Source: Autumnicola patrickiae
Lineage (GTDB): Bacteria > Bacteroidota > Bacteroidia > Flavobacteriales > Flavobacteriaceae
Assembly (NCBI RefSeq): GCF_031846525.1
Contig: NZ_JAVRHM010000019.1
Location: 1-64,000 of the forward strand
Direction: 5' to 3'
DNA length: 64,000 nt
Positions within the stretch are counted from its first letter, which is position 1. Every line of letters begins with the position of its first letter. Positions 1 to 7,625 of the stretch are shown piece by piece. The notes under the pieces were generated by a model. That model worked only from the letters and a program-made list of their open reading frames with translations. It was not told the DNA's origin and made no database searches. A program made the translations under genes and the position numbers.

Positions 1-60
1 AACAAAAACATTACAATTTTAAAAGAGTGTTTTTAAAATTTAATTAAACTCACGAAAAAT

Positions 61-136
61 TTGGGTGTAAGCCTACAACGCCGGGGTAACAACTCTACCA
101 CATGGTGATGGGTCCTGTGTTATAAAACAAGTATTT
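61..136. other. GC-richer segment with imperfect inverted repeats
   Basis: This short stretch is clearly richer in G+C than the AT-rich DNA around it and carries small inverted repeats (TAACA at 88-92 against TGTTA at 117-121, with ACCA/TGGT inside). It ends just before the acetyltransferase gene. It could be the edge of a transferred cassette or a structured leader. I do not recognise the family, and it does not match the intron remnant on the other side of the gene. Confidence 0.25.
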
Positions 137-163
137 TTGAGAAAATTTATAGTAAGAAGAAAA

Positions 164-688
164 ATGAAAAATATTGAAATTGACAAGGTTACTCTTAAAA
201 ATACAGATCAACTGCGGGATATAGGAATAAAAACATTTGAAGATACATTTGGTACTCAAAACTCTTCAGCTTTTATGGCAGAATATTTAAAAAAAAGTTT
301 CTCCAAAGAAAAAGTAAGTGGTGAAATATCTGATAAAAATTCAGAAATTTATTTTGCTAAAATTAATAAAAAAATTGTTGGATATCTTAAAGTAAATTTT
401 GATCAATCACAAACAGAATTAAAAGATCGGAATGCTTTAGAAATTGAACGCATCTACGTATTAAAAGAATTTTTAGGTAAAAAGATTGGTCAAGCACTTT
501 ATAAAAAAGCAATTGATATCGCTAATCAGAAAAACCTTCATTATGTTTGGTTAGGGGTTTGGGAAGAAAATCAAAGAGCAATTCGATTTTATGAAAAAAA
601 CGGATTTCTAAAATTCGATGAACATATTTTTAATTTAGGTGGAGACAAACAAACTGATATTCTTATGAAAAAAGACTTAATTAAGTAA
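164..688 (+). CDS. GNAT family N-acetyltransferase
   Basis: Predicted to transfer an acetyl group from acetyl-CoA to an amine; the substrate cannot be told. The 174-residue protein has the GNAT order: an N-terminal IEIDKVTLKN strand, a central strand ALEIERIYVLKEF followed by the pyrophosphate-binding turn GKKIGQALYKKA, then the WLGVWEENQRAIRFYEKNGF motif (NxxAxxFYxxxGF) typical of the family C-terminus. I chose the ATG at 164 because the upstream in-frame TTG at 137 adds only nine basic residues outside the fold. The gene is strikingly AT-rich and sits alone between a GC-rich inverted-repeat segment and a decayed group II intron end, which suggests recent acquisition. Confidence 0.85.
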   Translation: MKNIEIDKVTLKNTDQLRDIGIKTFEDTFGTQNSSAFMAEYLKKSFSKEKVSGEISDKNSEIYFAKINKKIVGYLKVNFDQSQTELKDRNALEIERIYVLKEFLGKKIGQALYKKAIDIANQKNLHYVWLGVWEENQRAIRFYEKNGFLKFDEHIFNLGGDKQTDILMKKDLIK

Positions 689-702
689 TTTTTGATTATG
701 GA

Positions 703-797
703 AGCAGCTAATCGACTAGGCCACTCCACCATTAGCTAATTCGGAGTACAGCTCTCAAACCACCATACGTACTGATCTTGTATATGGCGGTTCGTAA
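703..797 (-). ncRNA. Group II intron 3' end remnant (domains V-VI)
   Basis: Read on the minus strand, 760-793 folds like domain V of bacterial group II introns: CCGCCATA pairs with TATGGTGG, then TAC with GTA, leaving the characteristic two-base CG bulge, followed by TTTGAGAG. A domain VI-like hairpin (CTCC...GGAG) and the ending CCTAGTCGATTA follow. The catalytic AGC triad appears as AAC and the apical loop is irregular. No maturase/reverse transcriptase is present next to it; the neighbouring upstream gene is an unrelated phosphatase-fold protein. I infer a truncated, inactive intron. The family resemblance is from memory of Bacteroidota introns and needs a covariance-model search. Confidence 0.5.
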
Positions 798-804
798 ACA
801 ATCC

Positions 805-1941
805 CTACAAACTTAAATCCACCCAAATTGCTGGATGCTCACTGGCCGCGTGAGCTTTACAATGTATACTTGGATATACCCACCACATGGGCCGTTTATC
901 CGGCCAGATGCCTTTACGGTTTAATCCGCTGCTTTTAACTTTATCAAAAAGTTCAGGGGATAAAAGCAGGTAATCTTTTTGCTTGATATTTACTCCCATC
1001 CGGTAAGCTCCAAGACTGTAATAGCCAGCATCTTTTCCTTTGTCGAAATCCACATTAAAGGATGGATGCTTGGTGACTAACTTTAAATTGGTTCTTTGCA
1101 ATAAAGGAGCAAGGGAATTACAATAAGAAATGGTATTGAGCGTACCCATTACTGCAATTTGCTTTTTACCCTCTGCATATAATTTATGATATACTTCAGC
1201 AATTTTTTCGGCCTGTGCTTTTCTTTTAGCATCTGAGTGTTCTTTATATTCTGTTTGCTCCTGTAAATGTGTAGCGAGGATCCAAAGAGAATTTCCTCTG
1301 GCAGTAAGTATTTCATATTCCATCAGGTCCTTATCAAAACCAATTTCTCCAGGAAAGTTTAAATCATAAACATGGCTTCGAACCGACTTAATCTCGTAAC
1401 CTTTACGGGTAAGAATACCTATTTCCTGACCGCGTTTGCTATTTCCCTGCATTACGCAAGTTTTTTGGAATGGTTTGCAACCAAACCAGGAAAGAAACTC
1501 GTCATTAAATTCTTCAAGTGAGGCACGGTCTTCAATCTCCTGGAGAACTAAAATATCAGGATTCACATCTGCAATTACCCTCGCTTTATTTTCTACCGCT
1601 ATAGGATCTAGAGGATAATTTTGAAGTGCTATCCAGCCGTTCCAATCTGTAAGTTCAGAGGCTCTTAATTCATTTAAATAATTCTTGCCTTTCAAAAAAA
1701 GAAAGCCGGCTTTTCTCCTTAAAACAGCGTAGGGTAACTGATAGCCATTATCCATTCCTACTAAAGGAGCCAATTCTCTGATCCGTTCATTATCTTGACT
1801 TGACTTAGTTGGTTTTTCCAACAACTGATCTACCTCCATTTCCCATTCCTCTTTGTTTTTATTGAATGGCTTTTCCAAAAAACTTCTGTCCCTATGGAAT
1901 AAATTCTGAATATTAAAAGTTACTATTTTCATTTTTTCCAA
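805..1941 (-). CDS. Endonuclease/exonuclease/phosphatase (EEP) family protein
   Basis: EEP-fold hydrolases cleave phosphodiester bonds in nucleic acids or lipids, or remove phosphates. Motifs seen in order: TFNIQNLF (metal-side Asn), DILVLQEIED (metal-binding Glu), the GQEIGIL strand, ATHLQEQ and the C-terminal SEHPAIWVDL. The usual GDFN/GDLN motif reads MGTLNT, so the catalytic Asp is Thr, and the final SDH motif is SEH. The cytoplasmic protein of 378 residues has no signal peptide. It sits about 10 bases from the intron remnant and reads toward it. Activity is doubtful; it may be a degraded or repurposed member. Confidence 0.75.
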   Translation of the reverse strand: MEKMKIVTFNIQNLFHRDRSFLEKPFNKNKEEWEMEVDQLLEKPTKSSQDNERIRELAPLVGMDNGYQLPYAVLRRKAGFLFLKGKNYLNELRASELTDWNGWIALQNYPLDPIAVENKARVIADVNPDILVLQEIEDRASLEEFNDEFLSWFGCKPFQKTCVMQGNSKRGQEIGILTRKGYEIKSVRSHVYDLNFPGEIGFDKDLMEYEILTARGNSLWILATHLQEQTEYKEHSDAKRKAQAEKIAEVYHKLYAEGKKQIAVMGTLNTISYCNSLAPLLQRTNLKLVTKHPSFNVDFDKGKDAGYYSLGAYRMGVNIKQKDYLLLSPELFDKVKSSGLNRKGIWPDKRPMWWVYPSIHCKAHAASEHPAIWVDLSL

Positions 1942-2201
1942 ATACTTTGTTATTCAGAAAATTATAATTAAATCACTTGAATTCCACCAGGTTACATCAT
2001 TTTGTGAATAAAATTAAATTTGTACTTATTTGAGCTATTTTGATCTCAAATGAGATAAAATTTTATGAAATTCTCGAATTGAGTTGTTAATAAGTTTTAG
2101 GGCAGATGGAAAGTTGAAGGTTAAAAACGTCAGATTTGTGATTTTGAAGTTGTAAAATTGAGTATTTGAATACTTAGGCAAAAGTATAATTAAGATTTTT
2201 T

Positions 2202-2858
2202 CTATTTCCTCTTATCAATAGTTTTTTCATCAAATGAGATCAGGTTAAAAAGTTCGCGCATTCTACTCCTAACCCTCGAGCCATAGCGTTCTTCAAGTTC
2301 ACCGGCATTTAAATTTGTTGTAGCGTGGGTTCTAACTTTATGATTCAAAAACAATTCATAACGGGAAAGGAGAATTTCGCCCATAACATTGCAATCTTTT
2401 CCGTAAAACCTGCCTTCTGGCTCAACCCCTAGATCATCAAAACATAGATAGCTGCTGTTCCCATAATCCTCAATTGTTTTATAGCCAAGATGATGAAAGG
2501 CAAAAGCGATATTTCTGCAGGGAATTACCTGATATTCTTTTTGGTGCGGTACCAGGTAGCGTAATAATTTTAGAAAACTTGTTTTTCCACAACCTACCGG
2601 ACCTGTTAATAAAATTCCTTTGGCAGGATCGAGTTCAAATTTTTGACATTTTTCCTTATCTGCGATGATGTAATTGCAAAGCTTGAAAAGTAATTTTTCA
2701 TCTTTTTTATACAGGTGAAAATCTTTACCAAAAAGGATTTTTCCTTTTATTTGCAGGTATTCGAGCATAAGAGGAAAATCATACAAAACTTCTTTTCCCT
2801 TAAATCTCCCGATCTTGTACACCACGCCGCCTTCAATTATTTCACAAGGGTTCTCCAT
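2202..2858 (-). CDS. DnaC-like AAA+ ATPase of a mobile element
   Basis: A 218-residue ATPase related to DnaC/IstB helicase loaders. Walker A is GPVGCGKTS (about residue 87), Walker B is YLCFDDLGVE, and ATTNLNAGELEERYGSRVRSRM contains the sensor/arginine-finger region typical of the family. Bacteroidota integrative elements commonly carry such proteins beside a replication-initiator-like gene, and here the start overlaps the end of that gene by 17 bases, which implies translational coupling. The likely role is loading a helicase during element replication, which is inferred from family and position. Confidence 0.8.
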   Translation of the reverse strand: MENPCEIIEGGVVYKIGRFKGKEVLYDFPLMLEYLQIKGKILFGKDFHLYKKDEKLLFKLCNYIIADKEKCQKFELDPAKGILLTGPVGCGKTSFLKLLRYLVPHQKEYQVIPCRNIAFAFHHLGYKTIEDYGNSSYLCFDDLGVEPEGRFYGKDCNVMGEILLSRYELFLNHKVRTHATTNLNAGELEERYGSRVRSRMRELFNLISFDEKTIDKRK

Positions 2859-3549
2859 AGTTTTTATTTTTTTTTATTTTTAAATGATCTGGATTTTTTG
2901 ATTTTATATTCTGCTGGATCTCCTCGGCTTTTTTGATCCAACGCTTAGCTAAAGCCTGCCAGTTTACAACCTGAGTATTTCTATTAATTTTCCAACCAAC
3001 AGCCTCATAGTGGAGATAGAACTTAGAAGCTTCATTATCTGGCCAACCATTCTTTTTAAAAAAATTCAAAACTTCTAATTCACTTTTTGGCCAATAAGTT
3101 TTATTCTGTTTAATATGTTTAATATTGTTTATTTCATATACCGGAGCTATTTCGCTACTCTTTCCGGACTCTTCTGCAACCTGTTCTAAAAAAGTCTCAA
3201 ACTTATCCAGGTCATTTACACTACAAATTGAATGCTCATATTCTGCTTGTTCATCACTAGTCCAAAAAATGGATATCTTAACCTGGCTACCTTTTAAGGG
3301 GTTTTTAGAAGGCATATACAAAATGTAATTCCAATCACTTAGTTCTCTAATGCATTTATGGTAGGTTGAAAGTGAACCAACCTTTGAAGCTTCCATAATT
3401 TCCTGCCTTTGTATATAGAATTGCTTACAGAACCTAAATACGTTCCAATAATGGAATAAAGCATAATAAATACTCACGTGTGAAGGATTGAGCCGGCTAT
3501 CCTCATTGAAGCGATAAAAAATCGCGGTAAGGTGTTTTATGTAATTCAT
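2842..3549 (-). CDS. Replication-initiator-like mobile element protein
   Basis: I do not recognise a named family with certainty. The 235-residue protein has an N-terminal region (LNPSHVSIYYALFHYWN...IQRQEIMEASKVGSLSTYHKCIRELSDWNYI) that looks like a winged helix as in DnaD-like or plasmid initiator proteins, and a lysine-rich C-terminus in which an NWQALAKRWIKKAEE helix resembles the DnaD tail. It lies between an HTH protein (2 bases upstream) and a DnaC-like loader (17-base overlap), a three-gene unit common in Bacteroidota integrative elements. DNA binding at an element origin is inferred. Confidence 0.6.
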   Translation of the reverse strand: MNYIKHLTAIFYRFNEDSRLNPSHVSIYYALFHYWNVFRFCKQFYIQRQEIMEASKVGSLSTYHKCIRELSDWNYILYMPSKNPLKGSQVKISIFWTSDEQAEYEHSICSVNDLDKFETFLEQVAEESGKSSEIAPVYEINNIKHIKQNKTYWPKSELEVLNFFKKNGWPDNEASKFYLHYEAVGWKINRNTQVVNWQALAKRWIKKAEEIQQNIKSKNPDHLKIKKNKNYGEPL

Positions 3550-3551
3550 AA

Positions 3552-3830
3552 TTAATCACTATTATCTACCCTAAATTCATCCATAACTCGTTGTATATCT
3601 TCCCATTCATAGAAAATCGTACCTCCTATTTTTGTGTAAGGCAGATTCCCGTTAATTCGTATATTCTGTAAAGTTCCCCAACTAATATTAAGTAGTTTTC
3701 TCACTTCCCCTGATTTCACGTACCTTTTATGTTTTCCTTTAGACTGCTCATTAAAAAGTCTTTTAAGCTCATCGAATAACTCCAGCTTAAAAATCATTAG
3801 ATCATCAGTAGTAATTATTTCTTTTGCCAT
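3552..3830 (-). CDS. Helix-turn-helix protein, excisionase/MerR-like
   Basis: A 92-residue protein whose second half (VRKLLNISWGTLQNIRINGNLPYTKIGGTIFYEWEDIQRVMDE) is the compact winged HTH found in phage and transposon excisionases (HTH_17 type). The first 45 residues form a charged helix. Proteins of this size and layout precede replication genes in many Bacteroidota integrative elements, acting as excision factors or regulators. It is first in a three-gene unit with only 2 bases to the next gene. Confidence 0.75.
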   Translation of the reverse strand: MAKEIITTDDLMIFKLELFDELKRLFNEQSKGKHKRYVKSGEVRKLLNISWGTLQNIRINGNLPYTKIGGTIFYEWEDIQRVMDEFRVDNSD

Positions 3831-3849
3831 TTTTAAAAAGTTTTAGTTT

Positions 3850-3892
3850 AAAATCCCACCGATGGTTATACTTTTTTACACGGCGGGATTTT
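3850..3892 (-). terminator. Hairpin between rteC and the HTH gene
   Basis: ATCCCACCG (left arm) pairs with CGGCGGGAT (right arm, one mismatch) around a 19-base loop. On the minus strand it follows rteC and precedes the HTH gene by about 20 bases. The U-tract is short, so it may be a weak terminator or a leader structure controlling the replication trio. Confidence 0.4.
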
Positions 3893-4093
3893 GTTGATTT
3901 GACTTCTAGGCAAATTTGAGTAGCTTTAGGAAATTAATTTCACTATGTCTACCGGACTACGAGATAATTTAACACTTCCTGTAAATAGTAATATTTGGGA
4001 GCTTTACCGCGGAAAATAAATGGCAATAAATTAAAAAAGTAACTAAATATTGACAGAAAAATAGTTTTCGGAGTTACGTTCACCTACCGAAAA

Positions 4094-4915
4094 TTATAGC
4101 TCATTTTCACGGTTCATTTTTTGTTCAAAATTCCAGGTGATTTCGTCCAAAAATTTGGTGATTCTACCTTTCCTACCCTTAATTTCAGAAAGCTTCTTAT
4201 AGCAATTGCCCAACTTTTGATTAAAAATCACTTCAAAAAGGGAAACGATATCAATAATATTTGCAGAACCATTATTAATAGCTCCTGAGAAATGTAATGC
4301 ATAAATGAGCTCAATAAGGTCCACTTTGGAGGCCGTCCAATGTAGATCGTGTTTATTGATATATTCAATTTGTGGGTGATCTAATAATTCCATTTGTCTC
4401 TGTAGAAACGGAAGCAGTCTTTTGTAGGCTCTTAAATAAGCTAAAAGAATATCGTGAGAAGTATTGAATTCAGGATCCCAATATAGCGAAGTATCATAGT
4501 GTGACACTTCATTTTGAAATTTCCGGGTAAAATAAAATTTATCCATACTGGTTTGTTCCAGATCAATATATAGCTGAAATTTCCTGTTACGTTGAAAAAA
4601 CTTATTAATCTTTTTAATCTTCCTGGATAAATATTTCCTTTTGTATTTAACCGATGAAGTTGATTCAAGTTCAATCGTTCGAAGGCTTGTATAGTAAATA
4701 AGCTGACTAAGAGGAATTTGCTTTTCCTCCTTAAAAAACTTAATTTCATCAGAAGATGAATTAAATTTGAAGTTTCTAATATTCTTTCGGTAGTTTTCAA
4801 GAACTTCTCGGCAGTATTTTATAACCCTATTGAATGCATTTAGTCTAGAGGGTGAAGATTCCTCTATTTTTGAAATTTCTTTCAAAAGTTCTTCCGATGT
4901 TATTAGAAAATTCAC
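4094..4915 (-). CDS. RteC domain protein, element mobilisation regulator
   Basis: RteC of CTnDOT is the regulator that activates excision genes, and this 273-residue protein is a family member. Visible hallmarks are IKFFKEEKQIPLSQLIYYTSLRTIELE near residue 60, the FYFTRKFQNEVSHYDTSLYWD segment, and the C-terminal TASKVDLIELIYALHFSGAINNG with a helical tail, which forms the DNA-binding end in RteC. There is no signal peptide. About 70 to 170 bases upstream of its start lie three TTTATAAA-centred palindromes also seen near the export genes. The call is confident; the target promoter is unknown. Confidence 0.85.
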   Translation of the reverse strand: MNFLITSEELLKEISKIEESSPSRLNAFNRVIKYCREVLENYRKNIRNFKFNSSSDEIKFFKEEKQIPLSQLIYYTSLRTIELESTSSVKYKRKYLSRKIKKINKFFQRNRKFQLYIDLEQTSMDKFYFTRKFQNEVSHYDTSLYWDPEFNTSHDILLAYLRAYKRLLPFLQRQMELLDHPQIEYINKHDLHWTASKVDLIELIYALHFSGAINNGSANIIDIVSLFEVIFNQKLGNCYKKLSEIKGRKGRITKFLDEITWNFEQKMNRENEL

Positions 4916-4983
4916 CTCTTATGTTATAAACCATTCATTAAATTTCAGGCAAAAGAGGTTAGGATAAAAATTGGAAGGATTTC

Positions 4984-5082
4984 GGTTTATAAATCAAAAT
5001 ACTACATTTATAAACCAATATTATTAAGAAGTGCTTGCTGAATTATTCCTTTTATTAATAAATAAGTTCATTTATAAATGAA
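4984..5082. promoter_or_regulatory. Cluster of TTTATAAA palindromes upstream of rteC
   Basis: Three sites: GGTTTATAAATC (4984-4995), CATTTATAAACC (5005-5016) and the perfect palindrome TTCATTTATAAATGAA (5067-5082). The first two are inverted copies of each other with centres 21 bases apart, two helical turns, which suits cooperative dimer binding. The third centre is 64 bases on, close to six turns. The motif reappears as CATTTATAAATG at 7614 and GATTTATAAATC at 12896. It may be an operator shared by rteC and the export genes; the binding protein is unknown. Confidence 0.4.
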
Positions 5083-5184
5083 TATAAATTTTTAAGCTAT
5101 CGAACATAGCGAACAAAAATATTTGGAAGATGGGAAAGTGTGAAGCCAGATTGATCATGGCTATTAAAAGGATTGGGGAGTTGC

Positions 5185-7347
5185 TTAGTGATACTGTCTC
5201 ATGTTACTCCTGGCAAAACTAAAAATTTTACTATAAAGCATCACGGTCTCATCGTTACCCTGGCCTTCGTGACCATAGCGGTAATCAATATCCATTAAAA
5301 TGGGTGTTTCTTCCCCTGAAATGCTTTGTAATTTAGCTATATACTTACCGCTATCCCACAAAGGAATTCGGTCATCTTGAGATGCTGGCAGTATTAAAGT
5401 CGGTGGATATTTATTCTCCGAATTCAGATTGAAGTAGGGATCCATTTTAACCAGGCCTGCAAACTCCAGGCTGTCCTTTACAGTTCCATATTCCAAATAA
5501 CTTGTACTACTGGCCGTAGCAGATGATTCCAGACCTAAAGGATTTAATCTAGGCACTTCAGCTATGTATGAAGAAAAAAGATCTGGACGTTCATTTACGG
5601 CCATACCTGCAGTAATTCCACCTGCACTGTATGTATATAATGAAATTAATCCTCTTTTGGTAAAACCTTTATCGATTAGTGCTTCAGTACAAGAAATAAG
5701 ATCTCTCCAAGAATTATGCTTTAATGTTTTCTGACCCTGAATATGCCATTCTTTTCCCTTTTCTCCACCTCCTCTTACGTGAGGAAAAGCAAGAATACCT
5801 CCCTGAGCTGCCCAGTCCAAAATAATAGGATAGAAAAATGGACTTAAACTTTCTCCATAAGCTCCATAAACATAGATAAATACCTCATTCTGTGAATTTA
5901 GCAAGTTGGGGTCATAAATTAAAGATAATGGCACCTCTACCCCATCATGACCTTCAACCATTATTTGCTCTGCAATAAGATTTTCAAATTCAGGATAGAA
6001 GGTTTCTGTTTTCAATCCTTCTTTCTGTAAATTTTTATCTTCTGCAATAATGAACCTGGTATGGTTTGATATCCATCCATCTAATTCTATTCCAATATGA
6101 TTAGTTTTTACTGATCCCCCAAAAAATGTGACATACCCCGGTACAAAAGGTGTTTTTAATTTGGTTATATTCTTTTCCTTATCAATTTCCCAGAGACTAA
6201 CTTCAACACCTAACTTAGATTTTGAGTAATATATATGATCCTTAGTAACATTAAATTGGGTAATTGGATTTTCTTTAGTTCCTTCGGCAAGTACCTCTGG
6301 ATTATTAAAATTGGGAGAATGGAATTGGATACGGCTTATTTGATTTCCGGTGTTATTTCCCTGCCGGAAAATAAATTCCTCACCCCTAACTTCTCCCTCA
6401 GTGGTATACACTTTCTGCTCTACATTAAAAAAAGGAATCCAATTAGCATTTCCTGATACTATATCTGAAACTTTAGCAAAATATGCGTCATAGTAATCAT
6501 TGGAAGTAGCAGAATATCCAATGATATATTTATCCTGACTGGAACCAATTTTTACTTTTGGATAAAAATCTGCAGGGATATTAACTGTGTTACTATTCCC
6601 AAAAACTTTCATCTTTTTAGCAGGTATATTCCCTAATGTATGAAGAACAGAATAAGAATTCTTTTTATAGTCCGGTTTATTTTGATCTACTACTGGAAAA
6701 TAGAGATAAATAAAACCCGAGCTATCAGGCAACCATTCAATCCCCCCAAATGATGGATTAATATTGGTGATCACTTCACTATAAAACTTCTTGTTTTTTA
6801 CATCAAATATTCTAACTCGAGATGAAAAATTTTCATCGGATTGATATCCAATGGCAATTTTATCTCCATCGAATGAGGGTTCTAGATAAGTCACCTCTGT
6901 TATATCATCATAATTTCCAGGATCAAAAAGTTCCACCTCATCTGCTGAGAGATTTTTTTTAAAATATAATTTATCTGTACCAGATATATGATCATATTTT
7001 ATGTAAAAATAGTTTCTCTCTTCATTCACTTTAATCATACTGATTGTTCCGTTCTCACGATTCTGATATTCTTCAAATTTTTCCTGATAATCTTGCAAAA
7101 GATCATTTTTAGAAAAATACTCTTCCGCTAGAGAGTCCTGGGCTTTTAACCATTGGTCTATTTTTGGGTCTTCAAGATTATTCAAGTTGGAATAGTCATC
7201 TGAAAGTGAAAAACCAAATTCATTTATGATCCTCACTTGCTTAGAAAGAGATGGGTAATAAGAATGAGTAAAGTTCTGTTGACCAAAAGAAATGGTTAAT
7301 GATACTAAGCTCAAACATAGGATTAGGAGGTGATCTTTGTTTTTCAT
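5185..7347 (-). CDS. Secreted prolyl-oligopeptidase-family serine protease (S9A)
   Basis: A 720-residue S9 peptidase with an N-terminal signal peptide (hydrophobic LLILCLSLVSLTISFG), so it acts in the periplasm or outside. Residues about 60-430 form the beta-propeller that in prolyl oligopeptidases admits only short peptides; the alpha/beta-hydrolase domain follows. The catalytic triad is Ser574 (YTYSAGG), Asp659 (SQDDRIP) and His693 (YGHEGQG). The nucleophile elbow reads YSAGG where the family usually has GGSNGG. It is last in the export locus, 62 bases after the stop of a 39-residue peptide gene and behind a hairpin terminator. Cleavage of the exported, proline-containing peptide is an inference from position and family. 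Confidence 0.9.
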   Translation of the reverse strand: MKNKDHLLILCLSLVSLTISFGQQNFTHSYYPSLSKQVRIINEFGFSLSDDYSNLNNLEDPKIDQWLKAQDSLAEEYFSKNDLLQDYQEKFEEYQNRENGTISMIKVNEERNYFYIKYDHISGTDKLYFKKNLSADEVELFDPGNYDDITEVTYLEPSFDGDKIAIGYQSDENFSSRVRIFDVKNKKFYSEVITNINPSFGGIEWLPDSSGFIYLYFPVVDQNKPDYKKNSYSVLHTLGNIPAKKMKVFGNSNTVNIPADFYPKVKIGSSQDKYIIGYSATSNDYYDAYFAKVSDIVSGNANWIPFFNVEQKVYTTEGEVRGEEFIFRQGNNTGNQISRIQFHSPNFNNPEVLAEGTKENPITQFNVTKDHIYYSKSKLGVEVSLWEIDKEKNITKLKTPFVPGYVTFFGGSVKTNHIGIELDGWISNHTRFIIAEDKNLQKEGLKTETFYPEFENLIAEQIMVEGHDGVEVPLSLIYDPNLLNSQNEVFIYVYGAYGESLSPFFYPIILDWAAQGGILAFPHVRGGGEKGKEWHIQGQKTLKHNSWRDLISCTEALIDKGFTKRGLISLYTYSAGGITAGMAVNERPDLFSSYIAEVPRLNPLGLESSATASSTSYLEYGTVKDSLEFAGLVKMDPYFNLNSENKYPPTLILPASQDDRIPLWDSGKYIAKLQSISGEETPILMDIDYRYGHEGQGNDETVMLYSKIFSFARSNMRQYH

Positions 7348-7360
7348 TACTCTAAATTTT

Positions 7361-7390
7361 GAAAAGCCCGGAACAGTCCGGGCTCATTTT
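7361..7390 (-). terminator. Terminator or attenuator between peptide gene and peptidase
   Basis: AGCCCGGA (7365-7372) and TCCGGGCT (7377-7384) form an 8-bp stem with a four-base loop. On the minus strand it is followed by TTTTC, and on the plus strand by CATTTT. It lies between the precursor peptide stop and the peptidase start, so it would give abundant short peptide message and less read-through to the protease. Confidence 0.75.
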
Positions 7391-7408
7391 AATTAAAACA
7401 GATAGTTT

Positions 7409-7528
7409 CTACTTACCCGGCTTAGGCCGTCTCACCTTGTCGCGATCAATTACAGGGTTTCCCCCTCCTTTAATTTTTTCTAAATTCTTTAAAGCTCTTC
7501 CCTGGTAATCTTTTAATGTTTTTTTCAT
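7409..7528 (-). CDS. Double-glycine leader peptide (39 aa), probable exporter substrate
   Basis: A small gene ATG 7528 to TAG 7409. The peptide begins MKKTLKDYQGRALKNLEK and continues IKGGG, then a core of about 17 residues with three prolines and a basic RRPKPGK tail. The LKNLEKIKGG stretch has the spaced hydrophobic residues and Gly-Gly end (residues 21-22) recognised and cut by C39 peptidases, and the exporter with such a domain lies in the same locus. The calculated core charge is about +4, with no Cys, Ser or Thr, so lanthionine or disulfide chemistry is not expected. It could be a bacteriocin-like toxin or a signalling peptide. It lies 88 bases after the regulator gene and is followed by a hairpin terminator. 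Confidence 0.75.
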   Translation of the reverse strand: MKKTLKDYQGRALKNLEKIKGGGNPVIDRDKVRRPKPGK

Positions 7529-7613
7529 GATTGAAAATTTTAATGGTTAATAAATATTTGTTTGCTACTAAATAACTACATCAGACAACAATTAGCAACA
7601 TAGACATACCTTC

Positions 7614-7625
7614 CATTTATAAATG
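7614..7625. promoter_or_regulatory. CATTTATAAATG palindrome before the peptide gene
   Basis: A perfect 12-base palindrome that overlaps the stop codon of the regulator gene and sits about 86 bases upstream of the peptide start. It shares its core with the sites upstream of rteC and of the exporter. A candidate operator for separate control of the peptide; unproven. Confidence 0.4.

Noticed and set aside
6851..6866. AATGGCAATTTTATC inside the S9 protease gene as a copy of the dispersed palindrome
   Set aside because: Only the centre and one arm match; the left arm does not pair, so it is likely chance in coding AT-rich DNA.
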